From Deltaproteobacteria bacterium (lineage in GTDB: Bacteria > Myxococcota_A > UBA9042 > DTJE01 > S145-11): 32,189 nt of DNA. The position numbers and the translations under genes were made by a program. The notes under the pieces were generated by a model that saw only the letters and a program-made list of their open reading frames with translations, searched no databases and was not told the origin of the DNA. Position 1 is the first letter of the stretch, and each line of letters starts with the position of its first letter. The stretch spans positions 1 to 32,189 of the forward strand of contig WGCQ01000081.1 of the NCBI GenBank assembly GCA_015493765.1. The letters run 5' to 3'. Below, piece by piece: positions 16,405 to 23,892 of this stretch.

Positions 16405-17573
16405 TTTACCCCCGCGGCCGGTAAGTGACCGTCAAACGGCGTGTTGCGGGACCTGGACCGGGGTTCCCATTTGCCTGGCTGCGAGGTACTCTCCATGTCG
16501 AGTTGCAACAGGCCCTCCGGCGATATGCCCGTGATCTCCATGGGACGCTTCACCAGGACCCGCATTACGTCCGTGAGCGTCAGTTCGCCCTGGCGTACCA
16601 GTCCCATGAGCGCGGGAAACACGAATTCGAGCCCAATCATTCCGGGCACGGCAAAATCCAGTTCCAGTTCCTTTTCGTGCACAGCAACGGGCGTGTGATC
16701 GCTGACCACGGCATCGATCGTCCCGTCCCGCACCCCTTCCAGCAGCGCCTGCCTGTCCTGTTGCGAGCGCAGGGGCGGATTGACCAGCAAGTTCTGGTCA
16801 AAGGCCTCCATGGCCTCGTCCGTCAGCAGCAGGTTGTAAAAGGCCACGGACGCGGTTACATTGACCCCCTGCTGCTTTGCACGGCGGATCGCCTCCACGC
16901 CCTGGCCGGTGGATACCTTTGCAATGTGCACACTGGCCCCGGTCAACTGGGCCAGGACCAGGTACCTGTTTATGGTGATCGCCTCGCCCGCCCATGAATC
17001 GGGCCTCAGGCCCAGCCTCGCTGACACCGGACCCTCGTTGACCTGTCCCTTGCCCAGTTCCGGGTGAAACGGGGTCAGCACCACGTACAAACCGAAATTG
17101 CGGGCATACTCCATGACCCGCCGCAAAAAACGGTCGGACCGTACCGGTACCTCGCCGTTGGTCACGCCCCACAGCCCCAGCCCGGCCATGTCACCCATCT
17201 CCGCCATCCGTTTGCCCTGCTGCCCCATGGAAAAGGCTGGCATGGGAATCAACCGGACCCCATTAGCATCCCGCTGCATGAAGTCCTGTGCCACGGATGC
17301 ATTATCGATCACTGGCAGCGTACAGGGCCTGCACATCACAGCCCCATAGCCGCCCGCACGGGCCGCCCCGGCAAAACTAACCACGTCCTCCCGGTACTCG
17401 TATCCCGGGTCAGGCAAAAATGCGTACAAATCGATGAACGGCCTGCTCCACACCCTGCCCTCGCGCACCACGTCCCTTTCGCTGACCTTGTCGTCCAGGA
17501 CCTTCAGCCCATGTTGCGGCTCGAACTCGGCATTGACAAAACCCCTCTGCGGGTCAAAGAAGTAGCCCTTCAT
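16386..17573 (-). CDS. pyrX: Noncatalytic dihydroorotase homologue (PyrC'/PyrX)
   Basis: The full-length 395-residue protein aligns with class I dihydroorotases ([56 protein letters not shown]). However the zinc ligands are gone: the HxH motif is Tyr50-Ala51-Phe52 ([12 protein letters not shown]), VHIxH is VHIAK with Lys219, and the DDG aspartate is TNG. Asp292 alone remains, and the substrate loop MPNTNP reads RPCTLP. It therefore should not hydrolyse or close the ring. In Pseudomonas an inactive PyrC' is a structural partner that aspartate transcarbamoylase needs to assemble, encoded just after pyrB as here. Its ATG overlaps the pyrB stop by four bases. An active pyrC must exist elsewhere. 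Confidence 0.92.
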   Translation of the reverse strand: MKGYFFDPQRGFVNAEFEPQHGLKVLDDKVSERDVVREGRVWSRPFIDLYAFLPDPGYEYREDVVSFAGAARAGGYGAVMCRPCTLPVIDNASVAQDFMQRDANGVRLIPMPAFSMGQQGKRMAEMGDMAGLGLWGVTNGEVPVRSDRFLRRVMEYARNFGLYVVLTPFHPELGKGQVNEGPVSARLGLRPDSWAGEAITINRYLVLAQLTGASVHIAKVSTGQGVEAIRRAKQQGVNVTASVAFYNLLLTDEAMEAFDQNLLVNPPLRSQQDRQALLEGVRDGTIDAVVSDHTPVAVHEKELELDFAVPGMIGLEFVFPALMGLVRQGELTLTDVMRVLVKRPMEITGISPEGLLQLDMESTSQPGKWEPRSRSRNTPFDGHLPAAGVKWVAGD

Positions 17574-18493
17574 TCAACCTCCTCGTTCGTGGTCGCGGCC
17601 AGTTTGAACAGCACCGCCATCCTTACGGCCACGCCGTTTGCCACCTGGTTGAGGACCACCGAGTGCGGTCCGTCGGCGACCTCCGGTTCGATCTCCACGC
17701 CGCGATTCATGGGCCCCGGATGCATCACCAGGCAGTCGGGTGCGGCAAGCCCGAGCCTGGTCCGGTCCAAACCGAATCTCCGGAAGTACTCCCTGTCCGA
17801 CGGCACCAGTTCCTCGGTGAAACGCTCCTTTTGTACCCGCAGCATCATCACCACGTCCGCCCCCCTCACCGCGTCCGCCGTGTTGTCGAACACCTCCACG
17901 CCCAGGGTTTCGATCCCGGGCGGCAGCATGGTCCTGGGACCCGCGACCCTGACACGTGCACCCAGCGTGGTCATACCGAACATGTTGGACCTGGCCACCC
18001 TGGAATGGGCGATGTCACCGATGATGGCCACGTTCAGCCCCTTTATGCGTCCCTTGTGGCGGCGGATCGTCAACATGTCCAGCAGGGCCTGCGTCGGGTG
18101 TTCATGCGGCCCGTCGCCCGCATTGACGATCGATGCATCCACGTAGCGCGTCAGCATGTGTGGCGCACCCACCGCACTGTGACGCAGCACAATGATGTCA
18201 GGATGCATGGCCATGAGGTTTTTTGCCGTGTCCACCAGGGTTTCACCCTTTTTCAGGCTGGACGTGCTGGCCGACAGGCTGATCGTATCCGCGGACAGGC
18301 GTTTCGCAGCCAGTTCAAAGGACAGTTTTGTCCTGGTACTGGGCTCCACGAAAAACAGCACCACCGTTGTACCACGCAGTGCAGGCACCTTTTTGCGCCT
18401 GCGCTCGCTGATCTCCCGAAACTTGTCCGCACTGTCCAAAAGCCCTGTGATCTGCTGCGAGGTCAGACCCTCAATGCCCAACAGGTGTTTCAT
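17570..18493 (-). CDS. pyrB: Aspartate carbamoyltransferase catalytic subunit PyrB
   Basis: PyrB joins carbamoyl phosphate and aspartate in the first committed step of pyrimidine synthesis. The carbamoyl-phosphate loop [13 protein letters not shown], the interdomain Lys (SLKKGET), HPTQALLD, and the aspartate loop region HPGPMNRG are intact. 307 residues is the basic catalytic length, without the N-terminal extension of the Pseudomonas enzyme. It overlaps pyrR by 23 bases and pyrC' by four. No pyrI is present, consistent with a PyrB-PyrC' complex. Confidence 0.97.
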   Translation of the reverse strand: MKHLLGIEGLTSQQITGLLDSADKFREISERRRKKVPALRGTTVVLFFVEPSTRTKLSFELAAKRLSADTISLSASTSSLKKGETLVDTAKNLMAMHPDIIVLRHSAVGAPHMLTRYVDASIVNAGDGPHEHPTQALLDMLTIRRHKGRIKGLNVAIIGDIAHSRVARSNMFGMTTLGARVRVAGPRTMLPPGIETLGVEVFDNTADAVRGADVVMMLRVQKERFTEELVPSDREYFRRFGLDRTRLGLAAPDCLVMHPGPMNRGVEIEPEVADGPHSVVLNQVANGVAVRMAVLFKLAATTNEEVE

Positions 18494-19058
18494 TGTTCCC
18501 CTTTTCGTAAACCACGATCTCGTCCCGCTCGAATCCCATTTCCCGGAACTGTACCCTTACGGTCTGCGTGGGGTCGGCCTTCCTGACCGTCGTTGCAGCC
18601 AGGTCCGCGCAGATCGGATACTCCTTTGCAAGGCGGTCCACCAGGACCAGCAGCCTGATGAATGCGGGTCGTCCAAAATCGGTCAGGCTGTCCAGTGCGG
18701 CACGCACCGTCCTGCCCGTGTACAACACGTCGTCCACCAGCAATAACCCGCGACCGCTGAGGTTGAACGGTATGTTGGTTGTCCTGACATTGGGCTGAAC
18801 ACTGCCTTCGAACACGTCGTCCCTGTACAACGTGATGTCCAGCACGCCCAGCGGCAACCCGGGCAAACCCTGTTTTATCCTGACGTCGTTTATCCGGTTT
18901 GCCAGGAACACGCCCCCCGTCTGGATCCCCACCATGGCCAGGCCGTCGCATGCCCAGCGCTTGTCGGACTCCAGGGCAAGGTATTGCACGGCCTCTGTAA
19001 CACCTTCCGGCCCCAGGAGGTGTTCCTTTAGCCGGTAATCGGAAAATCTTTTTTTCAT
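18471..19058 (-). CDS. pyrR: PyrR, pyrimidine operon regulator / uracil phosphoribosyltransferase
   Basis: PyrR-type phosphoribosyltransferase with the PRPP loop [27 protein letters not shown] and [15 protein letters not shown], all typical. In Firmicutes PyrR binds pyr mRNA leaders and causes attenuation when UMP is high; many also act as uracil phosphoribosyltransferases. The leader here looks too short (about 14 bases from the predicted start site) for an attenuator, so control may differ. 195 residues is slightly longer than usual (about 180), with a polar tail. GGAG lies eight bases before the ATG. Confidence 0.93.
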   Translation of the reverse strand: MKKRFSDYRLKEHLLGPEGVTEAVQYLALESDKRWACDGLAMVGIQTGGVFLANRINDVRIKQGLPGLPLGVLDITLYRDDVFEGSVQPNVRTTNIPFNLSGRGLLLVDDVLYTGRTVRAALDSLTDFGRPAFIRLLVLVDRLAKEYPICADLAATTVRKADPTQTVRVQFREMGFERDEIVVYEKGNNETPVGH

Positions 19059-19078
19059 TAACCTGTCTCCAGGACATG

Positions 19079-19106
19079 ATCATACAAATCCTGGAAACTT
19101 TTGCAA
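19079..19106 (-). promoter_or_regulatory. Promoter of the pyrR-pdxA operon
   Basis: On the minus strand TTGCAA (19101-19106) and TATGAT (19079-19084) are spaced by 16 bases, about 20 bases before the pyrR ATG. Transcription would start near 19072, leaving a leader of about 14 bases. Confidence 0.5.
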
Positions 19107-19118
19107 GGAATACACCCA

Positions 19119-19133
19119 AAAAACCGGGTTTTT
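19119..19133. promoter_or_regulatory. Palindrome upstream of the pyrR promoter
   Basis: AAAAACC-G-GGTTTTT is a perfect 7-base inverted repeat with a one-base centre. It lies 12 bases upstream of the -35 box. The loop is too short for a terminator hairpin; an operator is possible. Confidence 0.25.
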
Positions 19134-19160
19134 ACCCCAACCCGACCAGGAGGTCTATTC

Positions 19161-19327
19161 CGTGACCGTGGGCCGTGACCGAGACCGAGACCGTGGCCGT
19201 TGTCCGTGGCCGTTGACCTGGGATCGCCGGCATCCTGCCGGCCTTTTCCGTGACCGTTGTCCGTGGGCCGTGACCGAGACCGAGACCGTGGCCGTTGTCC
19301 GTGGCCGAGACCGTTGCCGTGGGCCGA
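19161..19327. repeat. CGG-hexamer repeat array A
   Basis: A noncoding array of short units read on the plus strand as CCGTGA, CCGTGG, CCGAGA and CCGTTG (reverse complement TCACGG, CCACGG, TCTCGG, CAACGG). A segment of about 45 bases at 19168-19212 recurs exactly at 19263-19307, so the array grew partly by block duplication of about 95 bases. A GCCGGC hairpin lies between the two blocks. Related arrays occur at 28082-28209 and 31938-32030. Confidence 0.85.
19226..19242. repeat. GCCGGC hairpin inside array A
   Basis: GCCGGCATCCTGCCGGC: two GCCGGC arms around the loop ATCCT. The downstream flank CTTTTCCGTG is also found, in reverse complement, next to the hairpin at 32153-32169, giving about 25 bases of shared sequence. 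Confidence 0.8.
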
Positions 19328-19329
19328 CT

Positions 19330-19360
19330 ACCGAATTTGGACAGGTAATTTTGGTGCTAA
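19330..19360 (+). repeat. CAGGTAATT intergenic element, copy 1
   Basis: An imperfect inverted repeat, ACCGAATT at the left and AATTTTGGT at the right around the core CAGGTAATT (19342-19350), followed by GCTAA. It matches copy 2 at 28435-28466 at about 27 of 31 positions. It lies between array A and the promoter of the MepM-like gene. Confidence 0.65.
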
Positions 19361-19369
19361 GTCGGGTTG

Positions 19370-19398
19370 TGGACCCATCACGCCGTTTGATGTAAAAT
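19370..19398 (+). promoter_or_regulatory. Candidate promoter of the 19440-25208 operon
   Basis: TGGACC (19370-19375) and TAAAAT (19393-19398) with a 17-base spacer; the expected start near 19405 gives a leader of about 35 bases that contains the hairpin at 19409-19426. Confidence 0.45.
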
Positions 19399-19408
19399 GC
19401 CCGGGAAG

Positions 19409-19426
19409 GCGATTTAACAAAATCGC
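19409..19426 (+). promoter_or_regulatory. Leader hairpin next to the ribosome site
   Basis: GCGATTTAACAAAATCGC is a perfect 7-bp stem with an AACA loop, ending immediately before the weak AGGG ribosome site and 13 bases before the ATG. It could affect translation or mRNA stability. Confidence 0.45.
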
Positions 19427-19439
19427 AGGGTATGCGCTG

Positions 19440-20708
19440 ATGGACAGGCAAAGGATATACATAAAAGAGGGCAGACCGGGCAGGGGCAAGGCATTTGTAG
19501 TGGCCTCGCTGATCCTGGCGGTGGGTTTTCTTGCCGTCTGGGTCATCCTCCCTGGCCCCAGCAAGCCCCCGAACAAAAACGCCATCACAGTGCCTGATGC
19601 CTCCTTACTGCATACGCCGGTTATGCCGCATGCAGGTGCCAAAAATCCGCCTGTCATGTCCGCCGAATTGACCCTTGGCAGGGGTGAAAACCTGGGCACA
19701 CTGCTGCGGCGTTCCGGGGCCAGAAACATCGACATGCCAGCACTGATCGCGGCGTTGTCATCATTCCTGGACCTCAAAAACCTGAAGGTGGGCCAAAAGC
19801 TCAGGGTCTTTTATGACGCCAGGACCCACGATTTGCGCTCCGTGATCGTGCCGCTGGATGTCGTACGTTACGTCGAACTGAAACGCACAAAAAAGGGGTA
19901 TGTTAGCACCCTTAAACGCAAAAAGACCGTAACCAGCATCGTGTCCTTTGCGTGCATGATCCGCTACTCCTTTCACAGGAGCCTGTACAACTGCGGGGCC
20001 GACGCCCCGTTGGCCTCAACGGTCGAGGCCTTCCTGGCCAGGCGCATCGACTTGTTCAGGCAGGTCCGGCGCGGCGACGTCTTGCGACTGATCATCGAAA
20101 AAATATCCGTATCGGGGCGTTTTTTGAAGTACGGACGGATCCTGGCGCTCACCTACACGGGCAGGGTGGTCAATGAATCGGCCTTCTACTTCAAAGGCAT
20201 GCACTACGACCGAAACGGCGAATCCTTTGAAAGGCCGTTTTTGCCCTCCCCGCTGCAATACGCAAAGGTGAAGTGGGGTAAGGTGGCATACAAACAATCG
20301 AAAAAAAAGCACCGCCTTTCCATCGAATACTCGGTGCCCAGCCAGACCCAGGTGTTTGCGGTCGGTGATGGCAAGGTCCTGTTTTCCGGCCGTGACATCC
20401 GCCTAGGCAGGCAGGTGATCCTGCAACACCAGGACGGATATCGCAGTTATTATGCGCGGCTGGCATCGATCGCAAAAGGTGTCAGGGTGGGCACCATGGT
20501 CCAGCAGGGCCAGGTCATCGGCAGGGTGGGCAGGCACCCGTTGTATTTTGCCGTATCAAGAAACGGGATTTACAGGAAACCGAGTGTGCTGGGCAAAATA
20601 CAGGGCACCAGGCTGGACCCCGGGGAAATGGCGGCGTTTAAGTCAAAAATAAACAAACTTATCAAGCAGTTACAGGAACTTCCTGTGCGCAACAGTTACG
20701 GTCCATGA
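19440..20708 (+). CDS. MepM-like cell-wall protein with degenerate LytM domain
   Basis: The start is the ATG at 19440; the open frame extends upstream only through repeat DNA. One membrane anchor (about residues 18-36) precedes a LysM/OapA-like domain (about 75-160), a second domain (about 165-260), and a C-terminal M23/LytM domain (about 265-385) in the same order as E. coli MepM. The zinc and catalytic residues are all replaced: the HxxxD motif reads RLSIE (Arg292, Glu296), the YxHL histidine is Arg340 (YYARL) and HLH is Pro367-Leu-Tyr369 (HPLYFAV). It should not cut peptidoglycan. EnvC and NlpD are known dead LytM proteins that activate amidases, so a similar activator role is plausible. 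It overlaps the next gene by four bases. Confidence 0.82.
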   Translation: MDRQRIYIKEGRPGRGKAFVVASLILAVGFLAVWVILPGPSKPPNKNAITVPDASLLHTPVMPHAGAKNPPVMSAELTLGRGENLGTLLRRSGARNIDMPALIAALSSFLDLKNLKVGQKLRVFYDARTHDLRSVIVPLDVVRYVELKRTKKGYVSTLKRKKTVTSIVSFACMIRYSFHRSLYNCGADAPLASTVEAFLARRIDLFRQVRRGDVLRLIIEKISVSGRFLKYGRILALTYTGRVVNESAFYFKGMHYDRNGESFERPFLPSPLQYAKVKWGKVAYKQSKKKHRLSIEYSVPSQTQVFAVGDGKVLFSGRDIRLGRQVILQHQDGYRSYYARLASIAKGVRVGTMVQQGQVIGRVGRHPLYFAVSRNGIYRKPSVLGKIQGTRLDPGEMAAFKSKINKLIKQLQELPVRNSYGP

Positions 20709-22111
20709 ACATCGATCGGCCAAAACTTGCCATAGGTACGTTTTCGACCACCCTGGCAGCCGCGTTCTTCGGCATGATGATGCTGCCGTCCAGCCGTGTC
20801 AACATCGCGTACAAGGCCGCCTGGCTGGGCAGCGGATACCTGTCCGTGGATGCGTGGGACATGCGCAAGAACAGGCACGACCAGGTGAAAATCCTGTCCG
20901 TGCGGGATAAAACGGGCCGGGCGCTCCCGTTTAAAAAGGTGGGTCCCAGGTTGTGGCGTGTGAATACGGGGAATGCACGCAAGGTCAGCCTGGTCACCGT
21001 GGTCAGGGGCCACAAACGGCTGCTGCACATCCACGCGGACCGCAAACCCATGCCCGCGGTGGTGGAAACGCCCGGGCCATTTGCCTTCAGGTGCAAGGAC
21101 ATGGGCTTTTTGGTGGTCCCGTTGGAGGGTGTGCCCGTGCTGGGCCTGGATAACCCGTTCCTGGTGATGCCCAGGCAGGAATCCGGTGCCCTTTCACCCG
21201 TGTTGCCGGCGAGGCTGCGCCTGGTATTCGAGTCCTCGGGCAAATCAGTGACCCTGAACCTCAACCACCGGCGCACCCAGGTCGTATCCATGCCGGTGCA
21301 GCCCACGAGGCCCCTGATTTTCAAAGTCATGCTGGGCAGCGAGCAACTGTGCCGCTATTCCTATTTCCTGGAGGGCCGGGCAAAGGGAATCGTGATGAAT
21401 GATGCCACCCTTTTATTACAAGGTACTCAACAGGTAGTCTTTCATGCACGACTGAACATAATAGAGCCACCTATGCACCTGTATTGTTTTGCCTACCAGC
21501 GCCAGGATGTCCACCTGACAGGACCTGTTGCCTACAAGTCCGTGGACATGGACGCACCACAGGCCAGGCTTTACATGCGTTTGCCGTCGAAACCGGGCCT
21601 GTACTACGTGCTGTGTACGCCGGACCCGGTGACCCCGTTGTTTTACTATGTACGCAGGGATGTGCTGGTCGCTGGCAAGTACCCGGCAAAGCAGGTGATC
21701 GATGCCATGGACCACTACGATATTGCAAAAATCGACAGGCACACGATTTTATCGCTGGTAAAGTCCGGGCGTATCAAAGCGGCCGTGGGCTGCCTGTCAG
21801 CCCAGATGCCCGACCTGCTGCCGCCTGTGGATGTGGCGGTATCCACGTTGAAAACGGATCAGAAACAGCGCCGCGAGAGGCATGAAAAGGCCGCCAGCAC
21901 CTTGCTGGTCCTGGTGGGCATCGCATTTGCCGGGATCACGCTGTGGCTGGTGCTGGTATCGCTGGAAAGCCATCGCGGTCTGCGGCAGGCCCTGGAGGAC
22001 GAGGGCGCGCCGCCAAGCCGGGCCCAGTGGCCTGAATTGGCCTTGTTCGTGTTGATCAACCTTGCCAACCTGGCGGTGCTTGTATATACTCTGGCCCTTG
22101 TGTTTTTCTAA
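20705..22111 (+). CDS. Membrane protein of unknown function (468 aa)
   Basis: An N-terminal hydrophobic segment (about residues 8-27, with AAAFFGMMMLP) is a signal or anchor. A beta-rich extracytoplasmic region of about 360 residues follows, with Ig-like character (LYYVLCTPDPVTPLFYYVRRDVLV). Two C-terminal membrane helices (about 398-420 and 445-467) end the protein. No family is recognised. It begins within the stop codon region of the degenerate LytM gene (ATGA overlap) and is followed 29 bases later by aspS, so it is translated from the same operon. A role in the cell envelope with the LytM protein is inferred from the coupling only. Confidence 0.75.
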   Translation: MNIDRPKLAIGTFSTTLAAAFFGMMMLPSSRVNIAYKAAWLGSGYLSVDAWDMRKNRHDQVKILSVRDKTGRALPFKKVGPRLWRVNTGNARKVSLVTVVRGHKRLLHIHADRKPMPAVVETPGPFAFRCKDMGFLVVPLEGVPVLGLDNPFLVMPRQESGALSPVLPARLRLVFESSGKSVTLNLNHRRTQVVSMPVQPTRPLIFKVMLGSEQLCRYSYFLEGRAKGIVMNDATLLLQGTQQVVFHARLNIIEPPMHLYCFAYQRQDVHLTGPVAYKSVDMDAPQARLYMRLPSKPGLYYVLCTPDPVTPLFYYVRRDVLVAGKYPAKQVIDAMDHYDIAKIDRHTILSLVKSGRIKAAVGCLSAQMPDLLPPVDVAVSTLKTDQKQRRERHEKAASTLLVLVGIAFAGITLWLVLVSLESHRGLRQALEDEGAPPSRAQWPELALFVLINLANLAVLVYTLALVFF

Positions 22112-22140
22112 CCTTGTTTCTAACCTTAAAGGTGATTGCA

Positions 22141-23892
22141 ATGCTCAGGACACACAATTGCGGGGAATTGAGGGAACAGGATACGGGTTCATCCGTTACC
22201 CTGGCCGGCTGGGTGGCCTCCATCAGGGACCACGGCCGGTTCGTGTTCATCAATTTGAGGGACCGCTACGGTATCACCCAGGTACGGGCGGACGAGGGCA
22301 CCGATGCCTGGCAGCAGGCCAGGCAACTGCGCATGGAAAGCGTGATCCAGGTCCACGGGACCGTGCTGTCCAGGGGCAAGGACAGCAACCCGGACATGGC
22401 CACCGGTGCGATCGAGGTGCAGGCCCGGGCAATCCGGGTGTTTTCACAGACGAAAACACCGCCCTTCGTGATCAAGGACACGACCGATGCCAGCGAGGCA
22501 CTGCGACTGAAGTACCGATACCTGGATTTGAGGCGCCCGGTGATGCGCAAAAAGATCGAGGCCCGGGTCAGGTTCACATCGTACATCAGGCGCTACTTCG
22601 AGGACCTGGACTTCCTGGAGATCGAAACGCCGATCCTGTTGAAGAGCACGCCCGAGGGTGCCCGGGATTTTTTGGTGCCCAGCCGGCTGCGTCCGGGCCA
22701 GTTTTACGCCCTGCCCCAGTCACCGCAGACCTACAAGCAGATATTGATGGTGGCAGGCTTTGATCGCTATTTCCAGATTGCCCGGTGCTTCCGCGACGAG
22801 GACCTGCGTGCGGACCGCCAGCCCGAGTTCACCCAGTTGGATGCGGAGATGTCATTCGTGGAGCCCAGGGACATCATGGGGATCATCGAGCGGCTGTTCA
22901 AGGGCATGTGGCGCGACTTGCTGGGCGTGGATTTGGCCGGCGACTTCCCGGTGCTGACGTACGACGAGGCCATGCACAGGTTTGGCAAGGACGCGCCGGA
23001 CATGCGCTATGGCATGGAGTTGCAGGACATCACGGACACCGTGAAGCCCAGCGCATTCGGGCTGTTTCGCAATACCATCGAGGCAGGAAACCGGGTCATT
23101 GCCATGAACGTGGCCAAGGGGGCCGGTTTCAGCAGGAAACAGGTGGACACGCTGGTGGAATTCGCCAGGTCCAGGGGCCTTGGCGGGCTTTTGTGGATGA
23201 AGGTGGGCGCTGACGGGGTGACAGGACCGGGTACGAAGCACATCGAGGACCCGGTAAAGCAGGCGATCATCCGGAGTATGCAGGCGGAACAAGGCGACCT
23301 GATACTGGCGGCGGCAGCGCCGGAAATGACCGCATTGAGGGCCATGGGTGCCCTGCGCGAGGAGGTGGCGTCCCGCATGGGCCTGGACAAGGCGGGCGAG
23401 TGGCGTTTTGTGTGGATCACCGAGTTTCCCATGTTCGAATACAACGAGGAGGAGGACCGGCCCCAGGCCGTGCACCACCCGTTTACCAGCGTAATGCCCG
23501 AGGATTTGCACATGCTGCACTCTGACCCGTACAAGGTCAGGGCCAGGGCATACGACATCGTGCTCAACGGCGTGGAACTGGGCGGCGGTTCCATCAGGAA
23601 CCACGACCCGGATGTGCAGATGCAGGTCTTCGAAGTGCTGGGCATGAACCGGGAGCAGGCCTTGCAAAAGTTCGGATTCCTGGTGGATGCGTTGTCCTTT
23701 GGTGCGCCGCCGCACGGCGGGGTTGCGTTGGGACTGGACCGTATCGTGATGATGGCCCTGGGCGCGGGCAGCATCCGGGATGTGATCGCATTTCCCAAGA
23801 CCACGGCAGGGCTGGACCTGATGAGCGGCTCACCGTCGAATGTTGCGGACCGGCAGTTACGGGAACTGCATTTACAGGTGACAAAGGGCTGA
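22141..23892 (+). CDS. aspS: Aspartyl-tRNA synthetase
   Basis: A class IIb synthetase of bacterial type (583 residues) that charges tRNA-Asp. The N-terminal anticodon-binding OB domain (about 1-105) is followed by the catalytic core with FLEIETPILLKSTPEGARDF, FRDEDLRADRQPEFTQLD (motif 2) and GLDRIVMMALG (motif 3); the bacterial GAD insertion lies around 290-410. His31 in RDHG is the residue found in Pseudomonas-type nondiscriminating enzymes that also charge tRNA-Asn, but the second marker position seems to be Lys80, as in discriminating enzymes, so specificity is unclear. AAAGGTGA precedes the ATG by about five bases; an upstream in-frame TTG at 22114 is not needed. Confidence 0.97.
   Translation: MLRTHNCGELREQDTGSSVTLAGWVASIRDHGRFVFINLRDRYGITQVRADEGTDAWQQARQLRMESVIQVHGTVLSRGKDSNPDMATGAIEVQARAIRVFSQTKTPPFVIKDTTDASEALRLKYRYLDLRRPVMRKKIEARVRFTSYIRRYFEDLDFLEIETPILLKSTPEGARDFLVPSRLRPGQFYALPQSPQTYKQILMVAGFDRYFQIARCFRDEDLRADRQPEFTQLDAEMSFVEPRDIMGIIERLFKGMWRDLLGVDLAGDFPVLTYDEAMHRFGKDAPDMRYGMELQDITDTVKPSAFGLFRNTIEAGNRVIAMNVAKGAGFSRKQVDTLVEFARSRGLGGLLWMKVGADGVTGPGTKHIEDPVKQAIIRSMQAEQGDLILAAAAPEMTALRAMGALREEVASRMGLDKAGEWRFVWITEFPMFEYNEEEDRPQAVHHPFTSVMPEDLHMLHSDPYKVRARAYDIVLNGVELGGGSIRNHDPDVQMQVFEVLGMNREQALQKFGFLVDALSFGAPPHGGVALGLDRIVMMALGAGSIRDVIAFPKTTAGLDLMSGSPSNVADRQLRELHLQVTKG

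Noticed and set aside
19119-19133. Intrinsic terminator before pyrR
   Set aside because: The palindrome has a one-base centre and cannot form a normal hairpin loop; kept only as a possible operator.
19257-19439. N-terminal extension of the MepM-like protein
   Set aside because: It is translated repeat DNA (Arg/Asp/Pro low complexity) and a promoter and hairpin lie before the ATG at 19440.
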